The position numbers and the translations under genes were made by a program. The notes below the pieces were generated by a model that did not search any database, was not told where the DNA came from, and saw only the letters and a program-made list of their open reading frames with translations. Positions 18,143 through 28,616 of a stretch of 64,000 nucleotides of DNA are shown here, piece by piece (positions within the stretch are counted from its first letter, which is position 1; every line of letters begins with the position of its first letter). The stretch spans positions 62,001 through 126,000 of the forward strand of contig JHVP01000013.1 of assembly GCA_000620205.1 (NCBI GenBank). The letters run 5' to 3'. This stretch comes from Geodermatophilaceae bacterium URHA0031. GTDB lineage: Bacteria; Actinomycetota; Actinomycetes; Mycobacteriales; Geodermatophilaceae.

Positions 18143-20098
18143 TCACCGTGAGCGCCCGAGCCGCGCCCGGACGCCGGCCACCGCGTCCCGCAGCTCCGGG
18201 ACGCCGACCAGCACGGCACCCGCGACCACCGCGCTGCCGATGACAACGGTACCGAGGACCAGGGTCCCGAGCGACCCCGGCACCGACTCGCCGAGCGACC
18301 GGCCGGCCAGCGACACCGCCGCCCAGCCCAGCACCCCGGCGACCAGCGAGACCAGGGCCATCCGGGCCACCACCTGACCGGCCTCCCTGGTGGCGCGCAC
18401 CCCGAGCTGGCGCTGCAGGACGACGCTGCCGATCACCCACCCCGCCACGTAGGTGACGCTCGTGGCGATCATGAGCCCGGCGACGACGTGCTCGGGTCCG
18501 ACCAGCACCGGCACCAGCAGGAGCAGGGGCACCCGGACGGCGACCATGGCCACCTGGATGAGGGTGGGGGTGCGCGCGTCCTTCATGGCGTAGAAGACCC
18601 GCAGCTGCAGCAGGGTGACCGCCATGGGGAGCAGCCCGAAAGCCCCGACGGCGAGGGCGACGCCGACGCCCCGGGCGTCCTGCACGTCGGCGTTCCCCCG
18701 GCCGAAGGCCACGATGCCCACGGCCGGGCCGAGGACCACGAGGAGCGCGGTGACCGGCAGCAGACCGGTCGCGGACAGCCGGATGCCCAGCGAGAGGTCG
18801 GCGACCACGCCCTCCATGTCGCCGCGGGCGGCGGCCCGGCTCATCCGCGGCAGCAGCGCGGTGAGCAGCGCCACGCCGATGATCCCGTACGGCATCTGGA
18901 ACAGCAGGCTCGCGTTGCTCAGGGCCAGCGGTCCCAGGCCCCCGGCGTCGGCGGCCGCGTTGGCCACCACGCTGGCGACAACGACCCCGACCTGGCTGAC
19001 CAGGACGTAGCCGATCACCCAGAGCCCGAGCGTGCCGGCCTCGCCCAGCCCGGTGCCGCGCAGTCCCCAGCGGGGGCGCAGCGGCACCCCGTGCCGGCCG
19101 AGCAGGGGCAGCAGCACCAGCGCCTGGGCGGCGATGCCCAGCGTCGTGCCGATGCCCAGCAGCCAGACCTGGGAGGGCGCGATGGTGACCGGGTCGAGGT
19201 CGCCGGGGCCGGCCGCCAGGAGGAACAGCGCCCCGGTGGCGATGACCACGAGGTTGTTGAGCACCGGCGCCCAGGCCGGGGGCCCGAACACGTCGCGCGC
19301 GTTGAGCACCGCGGTGGCCAGCGCGCCCGCCCCGTAGAACACGATCTCCACCAGCAGGATGCGGGCCAGCCAGTTGGCCAGCTCGACCTGACCGGGGTCC
19401 TCCCGGATGCCCATCAGCCAGGTCAGCGCCGGCGCGGCGAGCACGGCCAGCACGGTGAGCGCGGACAGGCCGGTGATCGCCAGGGTCATCAGCCGCTGGG
19501 TGTACCGCACGCCGCCGTCGGCGTCCTTCACCTGGGCGTTGACCAGCAGCGGGACGACGACCGAGGTCAGCACCCCGCCCAGCAGCAGCTCGTAGACGAT
19601 GTTGGGCAGCGTGTTGGCCACCGTGTAGGCGTTGCCGACCAGGCCGAAGCCGAGCGCGGCGGTCAGCACGACGGTGCGCAGGAAGCCGGTGAGGCGCGAG
19701 ACCAGGCTGGCCACCGCCATGGTGCCGGCCGCCCGCAGGATGCCGCCGCTGGCACCGGGAGCACCCTCCCGGAGCTCGACCTGCTCCTCGTCCTCGTCCG
19801 TCACCCGGCGGACGGGTGGGAAGGCGGGGATGAGCTGGGTGTCGTCGGGGCCGGGCACGAACCGGCGGACCCGGGTCGGCGGCGGCACCGGCGGCAGGGC
19901 GGTGCGCCTGCGGGGGGCGTCGGCGGCAGCCGGCGGCTGCCGCGCGGCAGGGGGCGGCACCGGCGGCAGCGGTCGCGGCCGGGCAGCCGGTGGCACCGGC
20001 GGGCGCCCGGCGGCGACGTCCTTGTACGGCGGCGGCGGCAGCGGGGCCGCCGGCCGCGGCCGCTCGCCCGCCGGCACGTCGGTCCTCGGCTCGCTCAC
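18143..20098 (-). CDS. murJ: Lipid II flippase MurJ (MviN family)
   Basis: MurJ flips lipid II across the membrane for wall synthesis. The 651-residue product has an N-terminal cytoplasmic extension of about 130 residues, Pro/Arg-rich, then roughly 14 hydrophobic helices starting GTMAVASLVSRLTGFLRTVVL, with the MviN signatures NTLPNIVYELLLGGVLTSVVVPLLV and QMPYGIIGVALLTALLPRMSR. There is no fused kinase domain at the C-terminus, which ends GVRARLGRSR. The GTG at 20098 overlaps the upstream DUF6049 stop (GTGA). The order mutT4-DUF6049-murJ-pseudokinase-trxB-trxA is a single strand-consistent run, probably one operon. Confidence 0.93.
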   Translation of the reverse strand: MSEPRTDVPAGERPRPAAPLPPPPYKDVAAGRPPVPPAARPRPLPPVPPPAARQPPAAADAPRRRTALPPVPPPTRVRRFVPGPDDTQLIPAFPPVRRVTDEDEEQVELREGAPGASGGILRAAGTMAVASLVSRLTGFLRTVVLTAALGFGLVGNAYTVANTLPNIVYELLLGGVLTSVVVPLLVNAQVKDADGGVRYTQRLMTLAITGLSALTVLAVLAAPALTWLMGIREDPGQVELANWLARILLVEIVFYGAGALATAVLNARDVFGPPAWAPVLNNLVVIATGALFLLAAGPGDLDPVTIAPSQVWLLGIGTTLGIAAQALVLLPLLGRHGVPLRPRWGLRGTGLGEAGTLGLWVIGYVLVSQVGVVVASVVANAAADAGGLGPLALSNASLLFQMPYGIIGVALLTALLPRMSRAAARGDMEGVVADLSLGIRLSATGLLPVTALLVVLGPAVGIVAFGRGNADVQDARGVGVALAVGAFGLLPMAVTLLQLRVFYAMKDARTPTLIQVAMVAVRVPLLLLVPVLVGPEHVVAGLMIATSVTYVAGWVIGSVVLQRQLGVRATREAGQVVARMALVSLVAGVLGWAAVSLAGRSLGESVPGSLGTLVLGTVVIGSAVVAGAVLVGVPELRDAVAGVRARLGRSR

Positions 20099-22389
20099 AC
20101 CGGGCTCCGGGTGGGGGGCACGGCGGCGTCCAGCGGGCGCTTGTCCTCGGGCTCGCCGCGGCGGCGCTCGAGCACGAAGCGCACCGCCCGGCGCAGGAAC
20201 AGCAGCGCCAGCAGGGCCGCCGCGCCGAAGGTGATGCTGAGGGTGATCCAGCCGTAGGCGGTGCTCTTCACCTGCATCGTCACGGCCTCGCCCAGCGGGC
20301 CGCCGCCGGGCGTGGTCAGCCGCGCGCTGACCGCGAAGCCGCCGGACTGCGAGACGTGCGCGGGGACCTGCAGTGACGTGCGCGAGGAAGGCTCCAGCGT
20401 GGTGACCCCGATGTCGTCGGTGGTCAGGCCCACGTTGCCGCGGGTGCGCAGCTCCAGCCGCACCTCGACGGCGAAGGGCAGGTCGTTCTGCACGGTCAGC
20501 ACCAGCGGGGCGTCGCTGGAGGCCAGGCTGTAGGTGCCGTCGACCGGCGACAGCAGGGTCACCTGGGCGCGCAGGTGGGCGACGGTGTCCCGCAGGTCCG
20601 CCGCGGCGGCGGCGAACCCCTCGTCGTCCCCGCGCCACTCGGCGGAGCTCGCCCGGGCGATCGCCGCGTCGTAGCCGGCCAGCACGGTGTCCGGGTCGCC
20701 GACCACGGCGGCGGCGAAGTCGTCGCGGACCCGGGAGGTCTCCGCGATCTGGGTCATCCCCTCGGCCGGCAGGACGGCGGTGCCGGCCACCAGGTCGCCG
20801 GTGGCCACCTCCGGCCCGGTGGCCAGCGCGTCCACCGGGACGGCGGCCAGCCACGGCTCCGTGGCGGTGTCGGCCATCATCGCGGTGACGACGGCCGGGT
20901 CCGGGTCGACCGCGCGGGGCGGGGCGACGAGCACCGTCTGCTGCGTGCCGGCCTCTCGCGCGGCGAGCTGCCGGGTCAGCGCGCCCAGCTCGGCCAGGTA
21001 GCGCTGCTCGGTGAGCCGGCCCACGCCGGAGTCGGGCGTGGCCTCGGCGACGATCCCGGTCAGCCGGCTGTCGGCGACCAGCGTCGTCACGTCGCCCGAG
21101 GCGGCCGGCTGGCTGCTGCGGGCGGCGGCGGGCGCGCCGTCGGCGCCGACCGCCTGGTCACCGTCGGACAGGCCCTCGTCGGACAGGACCACGGTGTCCA
21201 CCCCGCCGGCCTGCAGTGTGTCGAGGGTGGGGCCGGACAGCGCGCCGCCGGGCGCCCAGGCCAGGTCGGTCCGCGGCGCGACGCCGAGCACCTCCCGGAC
21301 GATCGCCGCACCCGCGCCGGTCTCCGCCGCGCCCTCGCTGCTCCCGTCGGTCGGGTCGGCCGGGGTCAGCGCGGCGCCGTCGTCGGCCGGCTGCTGGGCG
21401 GTGCCCTCGGGCGTGCCGGGCAGGCTGCGGGTGACGACCGCCGACTGCCCGGTGGCGACCAGCGCGTCGGCGTCCACGTCGGCGTAGGGCAGCGCGACGA
21501 CGGGGTGCTCCTCGGCGACGGCGCGCAGCCGGTCCAGCAGCTCACCCGCGTCAGCGGTCCCGGCGCCGTCCTCGTCCCCGACGGTGTAGGGACCGGCCGC
21601 CATCAGCGACAGCTCCTCGAGAAGCGCGGGGTCCACGGCCAGCGTCACCGGGACCGCCGGGTCGGTCTGGGCCGGGTCGGCGCCGGGGACGGTCGGCAGC
21701 TCCTCGACCACCCGGACGGCGCGGTCCAGCCGGCCGCCCTCGGCCACCTCGCCGGCCAGGTCGTCGTCGGCGAACCGGCCGGTCGCATCGCGGTGCGGGC
21801 GGTCGGTGATCGGCCAGAGCCAGGCGACCGAGGTGCGCGCGGCGGGCACCGGCTGGGCGACCACGAGATGGGTGGAGAGCTGGCCGACCCGCTCGGGGTC
21901 GCCGTCCTCGCGGGTGCCGTTGAGGTTGACCAGCAGCGGGTAGACACCGTCGGCGTTGAGCTGGAGAGCGTCCGCGGTGGTCGTGTACGTGAACGGGCGC
22001 GTGCCGCCCGGCTCCAGGTCGCCGGGGACCTCGAGGAACGGCGCCGTCGCCGTGGTCGCCTCGCTGGGGTCGGCCAGCTCGTCGACCAGCGCGTCCCGGG
22101 TGGTCAGGACGTCGCCGCGCTGCACCCGCACCGTCAGGTCCGACCAGGTCTCGGTGCTGTCGTTGACCAGGGTGCCGCGGACCTCGATCGGGGAGCCGGG
22201 GACGACGGTGCGCGGCTCGAGCCGGTCCACCGTGATCTGCACCGGGCGGTCGTCGGGTGCGCTGGCATGCGGCGGCGCGGCAGCGGCCGGTGCCGCCGGC
22301 AGCCCGGCCAGCAGCACGGCGCCGACGGCCAGCAGCAGGCAGGGGGTCGAGAGCCGGCCGTCGGCGCGGCCGGCGGCCCGCCGTCTCAC
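20095..22389 (-). CDS. DUF6049 family secreted or membrane-anchored protein
   Basis: The function is unknown. The 764-residue protein has a signal peptide ([21 protein letters not shown]), a large extracytoplasmic part beginning with an Ig-like region ([21 protein letters not shown]), a middle region with polysaccharide-deacetylase-like strands ([14 protein letters not shown]), and one C-terminal membrane helix ([18 protein letters not shown]) followed by a short basic tail. Homologues occur at this same place, between a MutT4-like gene and murJ, throughout actinobacteria, which suggests a role linked to MurJ or wall assembly. The GTG start overlaps the Nudix gene stop, and its stop overlaps murJ. 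Confidence 0.85.
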   Translation of the reverse strand: MRRRAAGRADGRLSTPCLLLAVGAVLLAGLPAAPAAAAPPHASAPDDRPVQITVDRLEPRTVVPGSPIEVRGTLVNDSTETWSDLTVRVQRGDVLTTRDALVDELADPSEATTATAPFLEVPGDLEPGGTRPFTYTTTADALQLNADGVYPLLVNLNGTREDGDPERVGQLSTHLVVAQPVPAARTSVAWLWPITDRPHRDATGRFADDDLAGEVAEGGRLDRAVRVVEELPTVPGADPAQTDPAVPVTLAVDPALLEELSLMAAGPYTVGDEDGAGTADAGELLDRLRAVAEEHPVVALPYADVDADALVATGQSAVVTRSLPGTPEGTAQQPADDGAALTPADPTDGSSEGAAETGAGAAIVREVLGVAPRTDLAWAPGGALSGPTLDTLQAGGVDTVVLSDEGLSDGDQAVGADGAPAAARSSQPAASGDVTTLVADSRLTGIVAEATPDSGVGRLTEQRYLAELGALTRQLAAREAGTQQTVLVAPPRAVDPDPAVVTAMMADTATEPWLAAVPVDALATGPEVATGDLVAGTAVLPAEGMTQIAETSRVRDDFAAAVVGDPDTVLAGYDAAIARASSAEWRGDDEGFAAAAADLRDTVAHLRAQVTLLSPVDGTYSLASSDAPLVLTVQNDLPFAVEVRLELRTRGNVGLTTDDIGVTTLEPSSRTSLQVPAHVSQSGGFAVSARLTTPGGGPLGEAVTMQVKSTAYGWITLSITFGAAALLALLFLRRAVRFVLERRRGEPEDKRPLDAAVPPTRSPV

Positions 22390-22862
22390 GCGCTGTCGGC
22401 CAGCAGGCCCGGCGCGCGCTCCACCAGGGCGCGCTCGTCGGCGTAGGCCAGCCGCCCACCCAGTTCGGTCAGCGGCACCCAGGCGACCTCGGTGACCTCC
22501 ACGTCGGCGTCGGAGAGCACGCCACCGACGGCCCGGAGCAGGAAGTGGTGCACCGTCTTGTGCACCCGCCGGCCGTCGGCGACGAACCAGAAGTCGATGA
22601 TCCCGAGCGGGGCGACCACCTCGCCGAGGATGCCGGTCTCCTCGGCGACCTCGCGGACGGCGGTGTCCTCCGGCGTCTCGCCCTCCTCGATGTGCCCCTT
22701 GGGGAGCGACCAGAGCAGGCGGCCACGACGGTCGGTACGGCCGATCAGGGCCGCGCGGGGGCCGGTGACGTCGTCATCGGCGACCACCAGACCTCCGGCC
22801 GAGGTCTCGTCGACCCGGCGCAGCCGGCGGCCGGGGCGCTGCCGCCCGCCCGTCCCAGCCAT
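22386..22862 (-). CDS. Nudix hydrolase (MutT4-like)
   Basis: Nudix hydrolases cleave nucleoside diphosphate-X compounds. The 158-residue protein has a full Nudix box from about residue 55: GHIEEGE, then REVAEETG after seven residues, with all acidic metal ligands. It is preceded by LLWSLPKG as in MutT-type enzymes. The substrate is not fixed by sequence. It begins the probable operon leading to murJ and trx genes. The ATG at 22862 has TACCCT (22874-22869) exactly six bases upstream, so the mRNA is probably leaderless. It is divergent from pcnA. Confidence 0.9.
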   Translation of the reverse strand: MAGTGGRQRPGRRLRRVDETSAGGLVVADDDVTGPRAALIGRTDRRGRLLWSLPKGHIEEGETPEDTAVREVAEETGILGEVVAPLGIIDFWFVADGRRVHKTVHHFLLRAVGGVLSDADVEVTEVAWVPLTELGGRLAYADERALVERAPGLLADSA

Positions 22863-22868
22863 GTCAGG

Positions 22869-22874
22869 AGGGTA
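22869..22874 (-). promoter_or_regulatory. Candidate -10 element of the Nudix-murJ-trx operon
   Basis: TACCCT on the minus strand is followed by six bases and then the ATG, so the transcript should start at or next to the start codon. A TACCCT at 22907-22912 serves the divergent pcnA in the same way, eight bases before its GTG. Confidence 0.6.
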
Positions 22875-22920
22875 GCGCGCGCGACGGCCGGTGCCCGGGT
22901 GGCCACTACCCTCGACCGTC

Positions 22921-24408
22921 GTGTCCGTAGAGCCGCCCCGCCGTCCCGAGCCCGCCCCCGTCCCGCCGGCGGTGCAGCAGACGGTGCGCGACCTGGTCGA
23001 GGTCTCCCCCGTGCTGGTCGAGCTCGGCCGGCGCTTCAGCGCCGCCGGTCACCAGGTCCACCTGGTCGGCGGATCGGTGCGGGACGCCCTGCTCGCCGCC
23101 GGGTCGACCGGCGCGCCCGTTGCGCCCGGGGACCTCGACCTGACCACCGACGCGCGACCGGAGCAGACCCTGCAGGTGCTGCGGGGGTTCGCCAGTTCCA
23201 CGTGGAACACGGGGATCGCGTTCGGCACCGTCGGGGCCGAGGTGCGCGGCGAGCGGGTGGAGATCACCACCTTCCGGGCCGACCGGTACGACCGCGAGTC
23301 GCGCAACCCCGAGGTCGCCTGGGGCACCTCCCTGGTCGACGACCTCGCCCGCCGGGACTTCACCGTCAACGCGATGGCCGTCTCGCTGGGCCCCGACCGC
23401 ACCGTCACCGACCCGTTCGGTGGTCTCGGTGACCTGCTCGCCCGGCGGCTGCGCACCCCCGGGACGGCGGTGGAGTCCTTCGCCGACGACCCGCTGCGGA
23501 TGCTGCGCGCGGTCCGCTTCGTCGCGCAGCTCGGGCTGACCCCGGACGAGGAGGTGGTCGCGGCGATGACCTCGCTGGCCCCGGAGCTCGGCCGGATCAC
23601 CGCCGAGCGGGTGCAGCACGAGTTCTCCCGCACGCTGCTGAACCCGCAGCCGCGGGCGGCGCTGGAGCTGTTCGTCGACACCGGGCTGGCCGACGTCGTG
23701 CTGCCCGAGCTCTCCGCGCTGCGGATGGAGATCGACGAGCACCACCAGCACAAGGACGTCTACACCCACTCGCTGACCGTGCTGGACCAGGCGATCGCGC
23801 TGGAGCTGGCCGACCCCGAGGCGCCGTCGCCGGACCTGGTGCTCCGCCTGGCCGCGCTGCTGCACGACATCGGCAAGCCGGCCACCCGCCGGCACGAGGC
23901 CCGCGGCCGGGTCTCCTTCCACCACCACGAGGTGGTCGGGGCCAAGCTGGTGCGCAAACGGCTGACCGCGCTGAAGTACCCGAAGGACGTCGTCGAGGCG
24001 GTCTCCCGGCTGACCTTCCTGCACCTGCGCTTCCACGGGTACGGCGACGGCCAGTGGACCGACTCCGCCGTCCGGCGCTACGTCACCGACGCCGGCGACC
24101 TGCTCCCCCGGCTGCACAAGCTGGTCCGCTCGGACTCCACCACCCGGAACAAGAAGCGGGCGGCGGCGCTGTCGGCGACCTACGACTCGCTGGTCGAGCG
24201 GATCGCCGAGCTGGCCGCGGCCGAGGACCTCGGCCGGATCCGGCCCGACCTCGACGGCAACCGGATCATGGAGCTGCTCGGCATCGAGCCCGGCCCGGAC
24301 GTCGGCCAGGCGTGGCGCTTCCTCAAGGAGCTGCGGCTCGAGCGCGGGCCGCTCGAGCCCGACGAGGCCGAGGCCGAGCTGCTCAGCTGGTGGCGCTCGC
24401 GCGGGTGA
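22921..24408 (+). CDS. CCA-adding tRNA nucleotidyltransferase (PcnA family)
   Basis: This enzyme adds or repairs the 3'-CCA of tRNA. The 495-residue protein has the nucleotidyltransferase head [14 protein letters not shown] and the metal-binding GDLDLTTDA near residue 77, [32 protein letters not shown], and an HD domain ([14 protein letters not shown] with [11 protein letters not shown]). Actinobacterial family members are often labelled PcnA. An exact parS palindrome lies inside codons of FASSTWNTG near residue 94. The GTG at 22921 follows TACCCT at 22907-22912. Its 3' end overlaps the convergent MFS gene by 26 bases. Confidence 0.93.
   Translation: MSVEPPRRPEPAPVPPAVQQTVRDLVEVSPVLVELGRRFSAAGHQVHLVGGSVRDALLAAGSTGAPVAPGDLDLTTDARPEQTLQVLRGFASSTWNTGIAFGTVGAEVRGERVEITTFRADRYDRESRNPEVAWGTSLVDDLARRDFTVNAMAVSLGPDRTVTDPFGGLGDLLARRLRTPGTAVESFADDPLRMLRAVRFVAQLGLTPDEEVVAAMTSLAPELGRITAERVQHEFSRTLLNPQPRAALELFVDTGLADVVLPELSALRMEIDEHHQHKDVYTHSLTVLDQAIALELADPEAPSPDLVLRLAALLHDIGKPATRRHEARGRVSFHHHEVVGAKLVRKRLTALKYPKDVVEAVSRLTFLHLRFHGYGDGQWTDSAVRRYVTDAGDLLPRLHKLVRSDSTTRNKKRAAALSATYDSLVERIAELAAAEDLGRIRPDLDGNRIMELLGIEPGPDVGQAWRFLKELRLERGPLEPDEAEAELLSWWRSRG
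23195..23208. promoter_or_regulatory. parS site 3, inside the CCA-adding enzyme gene
   Basis: GTTCCACGTGGAAC matches the two parAB-proximal parS sites exactly and lies in coding sequence (encoding SSTWN), about 14 kb away. Conservation of this 14-mer inside a gene suggests a selected ParB loading site. Confidence 0.88.
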
Positions 24409-25711
24409 GCGCGAGCGGGGGGTGCTCGACGCGCTGGGCCTGGCCGCGGGCCCACCGGGCGAAGACGACCGCGGTGACCAGGTACCCGGCGCCGATCGCG
24501 ATGAGCAGCGGCCAGCTGACCCCCGACGCCGGCAGCAGGAAGGCCCCGGCCATCAGCGCGACGACGAAGAAGACGTTGAACAGCGTGTCGTAGACGGAGA
24601 AGACCCGGCCGCGGAAGTCGTCCTCCACGGCCTCCTGCAGGGTGGTGTCCACGCAGATCTTGATGCCCTGCGCCACGAAGCCGAGCGTCAGGACGGCGGC
24701 CACGATCGCCGGCGGCCGGAACAGCCCGCCGAGCACCAGCTGGCCGGCGGCGGCCAGCACCAGCATGCCGACCACCCAGGCGGCCTTGCCCCACCGGCGC
24801 ACCGCGGCCGGGGTGACGGCGGCGGCCAGCAGCGTGCCCGCGGCACCTGCCGCGAGCACCTCCGCCAGCCCGGCCAGGCCGCCGGGGAAGAGGCTGGAGC
24901 CGTCGGTGAAGGTGTTGCGGTACAGCAGCAGGGTCATCAGCGTCAGCAGCCCGTAGAACACCCGGTGCACGGCCATCACCGCGAGCACCGCCGTGGCCGG
25001 TGGGTGCGCAAGCACGTGCCGGGCGCCGGCGAGCATGCCGTGCAGCACGTCGCGGGCGCTCACCGTGGCAGCCAGCGTCAGGTGGTCCGGCCCCAGGTAG
25101 GGGCGCCGGAAGCCGGAGACGATGGCCGAGGCGCACAGGTAGGGCACGGCGGAGGCCACGGCGAGGGCGGCGTAGCCCCCCGGGCCGCGGCCGACCACCG
25201 CGGTCGCCCCGATCGCCACGCCGCCCCCGAGCACCGACGCGACCGCTCCGGCCGTCGTCGACAGCGCGTTCGCCGAGACCAGCGAGGGCTCGTCGGTGGT
25301 GTGCGGCAGGGCGGCCGACAGCGCGGACAGGACGAACCGGTTGACCGAGAAGACGAGCAGCCCGGCGACGTAGAACCCGACGCCCTGCACCGCGGCCAGG
25401 ACCAGCGCGGCGACCGCCAGCACGAGGACGGCGCGGACCACGTTGGCCACCAGCAGCACCTGCCGGCGGCTCCACCGGTCCAGCCACACCCCGGCGAAGG
25501 GACCGACGAGGGAGTAGGGCAGCAGCAGCACGGCGAAGCCGGCCGCGACGTCGATCGGGTCGGCGGCCGACTGCGGGTTGAACAGCACCGTGCCGGCCAG
25601 GGCCGCCTGGAAGACGCCGTCGCCGAACTGGGAGGACAACCGGGTCAGCAACAGCCTGCGGAAGTCCCCGCGGCGGAGCAGGTGGCGCACGGTGGTGGGC
25701 GCATGCTGCAC
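24383..25711 (-). CDS. MFS transporter
   Basis: This is a 12-helix-type major facilitator of about 442 residues. The first helices contain LLTRLSSQFGDGVFQAALAGTVLF and the loop 2-3 signature reads GPFAGVWLDRWSRRQVLLVAN, typical of drug or macrolide-efflux-like MFS proteins of actinobacteria. The substrate cannot be inferred. The GTG at 25711 is chosen because TAGTGT (25724-25719) is seven bases upstream; a GTG three codons earlier (25720) has AGGAG upstream and is an alternative. Convergent with the CCA enzyme gene, with a 26-bp overlap of coding ends. Confidence 0.85.
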   Translation of the reverse strand: MQHAPTTVRHLLRRGDFRRLLLTRLSSQFGDGVFQAALAGTVLFNPQSAADPIDVAAGFAVLLLPYSLVGPFAGVWLDRWSRRQVLLVANVVRAVLVLAVAALVLAAVQGVGFYVAGLLVFSVNRFVLSALSAALPHTTDEPSLVSANALSTTAGAVASVLGGGVAIGATAVVGRGPGGYAALAVASAVPYLCASAIVSGFRRPYLGPDHLTLAATVSARDVLHGMLAGARHVLAHPPATAVLAVMAVHRVFYGLLTLMTLLLYRNTFTDGSSLFPGGLAGLAEVLAAGAAGTLLAAAVTPAAVRRWGKAAWVVGMLVLAAAGQLVLGGLFRPPAIVAAVLTLGFVAQGIKICVDTTLQEAVEDDFRGRVFSVYDTLFNVFFVVALMAGAFLLPASGVSWPLLIAIGAGYLVTAVVFARWARGQAQRVEHPPLALTRASATS

Positions 25712-25810
25712 CCCAGCCACACTACGTCTCCTGCCTGTGACCGCCAGCCCGGGCAGCAGGCGGGCGCTGCACCGCCCCTCCTCCCCGTCGCTGATGCACA
25801 CTGGGAGGCG

Positions 25811-26479
25811 ATGAACCCGGTGCCCTCGTCACCCGACCCCGAGCGTCGTCCAGCCGGACAGGCTGCCGGACGACGGCGGCGCGACGCCGTCCCCGTCCTC
25901 TCCGTCGGCTCCCTGGACGACGTCCGGCCCGGGTCCCTGCTGATCGCGATGCCCGCGCTGACCGACCCGACGTTCGCCGGTGGCGTGGTCTACGTGCTCG
26001 ACCACTCCGACACCGGCACGATCGGCGTCGTGCTCGGCCAGCCCAGCGAGGTCGGCATCGGCGACGTCCTGCCCGGCTGGTCGGAGCTGGCGGTCGAGCC
26101 GGCCGTCTTCCACGTCGGTGGCCCCTGCGAGACCGACACGGCGCTGTGCCTGGCCACCCGCACCGGCGACGGCCCGCTGGACCCCGACAGCGGTCTGCGG
26201 CAGGTGGCCGGCCAGGTGCACCTGGTGGACCTCGACGGCGACCCCGACGAGCTGGACGGCGAGATCGCGGGCCTGCGGGTGTTCGCCGGGTACGCCGGGT
26301 GGTCCGCCGGGCAGCTGGCCGTCGAGCTCGCCGAGGGGGCCTGGGCCTGCGTGGACGGGGAGCCGGCCGACGTGCTCGCCCCGGTCTCCGGCCCGGAGCT
26401 GTGGCGGGCGGTGCTGCGCCGCCAGTCCGGTCGGCGGGCCGTGCTGTCCACCGCCCCGGCGGACCCCTCAGCGAACTGA
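25811..26479 (+). CDS. YqgE/AlgH family protein
   Basis: The 222-residue protein matches the YqgE/AlgH family, whose biochemical role is unsettled. It contains the characteristic PGSLLIAMPALTDPTFAGGVVYVLDHSDTGTIGVVL, FHVGGPCETDTALCL and LRVFAGYAGWSAGQLAVEL, covering the family end to end after a basic N-terminal extension of about 38 residues. The ATG at 25811 follows GGGAGG at 25803-25808. It is divergent from the MFS gene and convergent with the LppX-like gene, separated by a clear terminator hairpin. Confidence 0.92.
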   Translation: MNPVPSSPDPERRPAGQAAGRRRRDAVPVLSVGSLDDVRPGSLLIAMPALTDPTFAGGVVYVLDHSDTGTIGVVLGQPSEVGIGDVLPGWSELAVEPAVFHVGGPCETDTALCLATRTGDGPLDPDSGLRQVAGQVHLVDLDGDPDELDGEIAGLRVFAGYAGWSAGQLAVELAEGAWACVDGEPADVLAPVSGPELWRAVLRRQSGRRAVLSTAPADPSAN

Positions 26480-26546
26480 GCCGAGGGCCCGTGGCCGGCC
26501 GCGTGTCGCTGGTGGCGGGCGCGCGGACCTGGTAGGAAAGAGGCCG

Positions 26547-26585
26547 CAGGAGGGGGCGACCTGGGGAAGAGGCCGCCCCCTCCTG
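26547..26585. terminator. Bidirectional terminator between YqgE and LppX-like genes
   Basis: The arms CAGGAGGGGGCG (26547-26558) and CGCCCCCTCCTG (26574-26585) pair perfectly over 12 bp with a 15-base loop. The hairpin sits in the gap between two convergent stops. Confidence 0.8.
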
Positions 26586-26611
26586 TCTCGTCCTCCGCCC
26601 CGCCCGGTTCC

Positions 26612-27391
26612 TCAGATGCCGAGCGCGCTGGCGATCTCCGGGTGCTGCGTGGTGTCCACCGTGTCCGTGTCGGCCGGCAGCGTGATGTCCCGCGGCCCGT
26701 GGTCGGCGAGGGTGATCGTCACCGTGAAGTCCTGCAGCTGCGTCACGTACTGGACCAGCAGCTCGCTGTCCGCGGCCACCGAGATCTCCGCGCCCGTGCT
26801 GCTCCGGAAGACCGACGCCAGCTGCCCGTTCACCGACTGCGAGCCGGCCCAGGTGTAGGCGTCGAAGGACCGCGGGTCGTCGGCTGCGCGGGCGGACAGC
26901 CGGGTGACCATCTGCACCAGCACGTCCAGCAGCGAGGCGGTGCCGGTCGAGCCGCTGGTGACGATCGGGCGCCGGGCGTACGTGGCGGCCGGCAGGCCGG
27001 CGGCGGTCAGCGCGTCGGCCAGCCCCGGGACGTCGCCCTGCCACAGGTCGGTCTCGCTGAAGAACAGCGTCCGGGTCTCCTCGGGCTGGCCGTTGGCGTA
27101 GGTGGTCACCGCCTGCGCCCGGCCGGTGTCCCGGCTGAAGTCGACCTCCCCGGTCAGGGTGAGCACGGCGCCCTCCGCGTACGGGGCGCTGACCTCGAAG
27201 TCGGCGCCGCCGGCCTGCCGGTCGGCGTAGAGCACCTGGGACAGCACGTCGGCCTCCGCGGCCGTCACCGGGTCGCCGGGGGCGCGGTCGGGCGCCTCGT
27301 CCTCGCTGCACCCGGTCAGCACCGTGACGAGCGCCGCGACGGCCGCCAGCACGACCAGCCGGACCGGACCGGGACGACGGGGAGAGCGCAT
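26612..27391 (-). CDS. LppX/LprAFG-family lipoprotein
   Basis: The 259-residue protein has a lipoprotein signal (LVVLAAVAALVTVLTGC, lipobox LTGC with Cys near residue 28), then a domain typical of LppX/LprG, which carry lipids or lipoglycans across the actinobacterial periplasm: YADRQAGGADFEVSAPY, LTLTGEVDFSRDTGRAQAV, DLWQGDVPGLADAL, and QDFTVTITLADHGPRDITLPA at the end. The ligand is unknown. The ATG at 27391 has TACGCT (27404-27399) seven bases upstream, so it is probably leaderless and independent of ino1, which ends in its own terminator just upstream. Confidence 0.82.
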   Translation of the reverse strand: MRSPRRPGPVRLVVLAAVAALVTVLTGCSEDEAPDRAPGDPVTAAEADVLSQVLYADRQAGGADFEVSAPYAEGAVLTLTGEVDFSRDTGRAQAVTTYANGQPEETRTLFFSETDLWQGDVPGLADALTAAGLPAATYARRPIVTSGSTGTASLLDVLVQMVTRLSARAADDPRSFDAYTWAGSQSVNGQLASVFRSSTGAEISVAADSELLVQYVTQLQDFTVTITLADHGPRDITLPADTDTVDTTQHPEIASALGI

Positions 27392-27418
27392 GCCGGCCAG
27401 CGTAGGAGGAACAGCCGA

Positions 27419-27448
27419 GGGGGCCCGGACCGTGTGGTCCGGGCCCCC
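27419..27448 (-). terminator. Terminator after ino1
   Basis: GGGGGCCCGGACC (27419-27431) and GGTCCGGGCCCCC (27436-27448) form a perfect 13-bp stem with a 4-base loop (GTGT), 18 bases after the ino1 stop. Confidence 0.85.
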
Positions 27449-27466
27449 CAGCCGGGTGGTCCTGCG

Positions 27467-28546
27467 TCAGCGCTCGATGTCGCCGCGGATGAAGGCCTCG
27501 ACGGCGTCGCGGGCCTCGCTGTCGTCGTACTGCACCGGCGGGCTCTTCATGAAGTACGAGGACGCCGACAGGATCGGGCCGCCGATGCCGCGGTCCTTGG
27601 CGATCTTGGCCGCCCGGACGGCGTCGATGATGATGCCGGCCGAGTTCGGGGAGTCCCAGACCTCGAGCTTGTACTCCAGGCTCAGCGGGACGTCGCCGAA
27701 CGCGCGGCCCTCGAGGCGGACGTAGGCCCACTTGCGGTCCGACAGCCACGGCACGTGGTCCGACGGGCCGATGTGCACGTTGTCCCGGCCCATGTCCCGG
27801 TCGACCTGGCTGGTGACCGACTGGGTCTTGGAGATCTTCTTGGACTCCAGGCGCTCGCGCTCGAGCATGTTCTTGAAGTCCATGTTGCCGCCGACGTTCA
27901 GCTGCATGGTGCGGTCCAGCTGCACGCCGCGGTCCTCGAACAGCTTGGCCAGGACGCGGTGGGTGATCGTGGCGCCGACCTGGCTCTTGATGTCGTCGCC
28001 GACGATCGGCACGCCCGCGGCGGTGAACTTGTCCGCCCACTCCTGGGTGCCGGCGATGAAGACCGGGAGGGCGTTGACGAAGGCGACCTGCGCGTCGATC
28101 GCGGCCTGGGCGTAGAACTCCGCCGCCTGCTGCGAGCCGACCGGCAGGTAGCAGACCAGCACGTCGGCGCCGGACTCGCGGAGCGCGGCGACCACGTCCA
28201 CCGGCTGCTCGTCGGACTCCTCGACGATCTCGCGGTAGTACTTGCCGAGCCCGTCCAGGGTGGTGCCGCGCTGCACGGTCACCCCGAGCGGCGGGACGTC
28301 GGAGATCTTGATCGTGTTGTTCTCGCTGGCGAAGACGGCCTCGGACAGGTCACGACCGACCTTCTTGGCGTCGACGTCGAACGCGGCGACGAACTCCACG
28401 TCGGAGACGTGGTAGTCACCGAACCGCACGTGCATGAGGCCGGGGACCGACGCGGACTCGTCCGCGTTCCGGTAGTACTCCACCCCCTGGACGAGCGAGG
28501 CGGCGCAGTTGCCGACGCCGACGATGGCGACCTTGACCGATGCCAT
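27467..28546 (-). CDS. ino1: Myo-inositol-1-phosphate synthase
   Basis: The enzyme isomerises glucose 6-phosphate to inositol 1-phosphate with NAD, feeding phosphatidylinositol and mycothiol synthesis. The 359-residue actinobacterial form begins [25 protein letters not shown] with the NAD-binding GVGNCA, and carries [50 protein letters not shown] and [17 protein letters not shown]. The ATG at 28546 is preceded by GAGGGAGA; an 18-codon extension upstream is not conserved-looking. The PadR gene lies just upstream on the same strand, the same pairing as in mycobacteria (ino1-padR), suggesting cotranscription. Confidence 0.95.
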   Translation of the reverse strand: MASVKVAIVGVGNCAASLVQGVEYYRNADESASVPGLMHVRFGDYHVSDVEFVAAFDVDAKKVGRDLSEAVFASENNTIKISDVPPLGVTVQRGTTLDGLGKYYREIVEESDEQPVDVVAALRESGADVLVCYLPVGSQQAAEFYAQAAIDAQVAFVNALPVFIAGTQEWADKFTAAGVPIVGDDIKSQVGATITHRVLAKLFEDRGVQLDRTMQLNVGGNMDFKNMLERERLESKKISKTQSVTSQVDRDMGRDNVHIGPSDHVPWLSDRKWAYVRLEGRAFGDVPLSLEYKLEVWDSPNSAGIIIDAVRAAKIAKDRGIGGPILSASSYFMKSPPVQYDDSEARDAVEAFIRGDIER

Positions 28547-28616
28547 GGACTGTCTCCCTCCGGCGGACCCTCCCGGGCCCGGGTTGTGTGTACCGATCAC
28601 GTGCTGGTGGTGCAGA

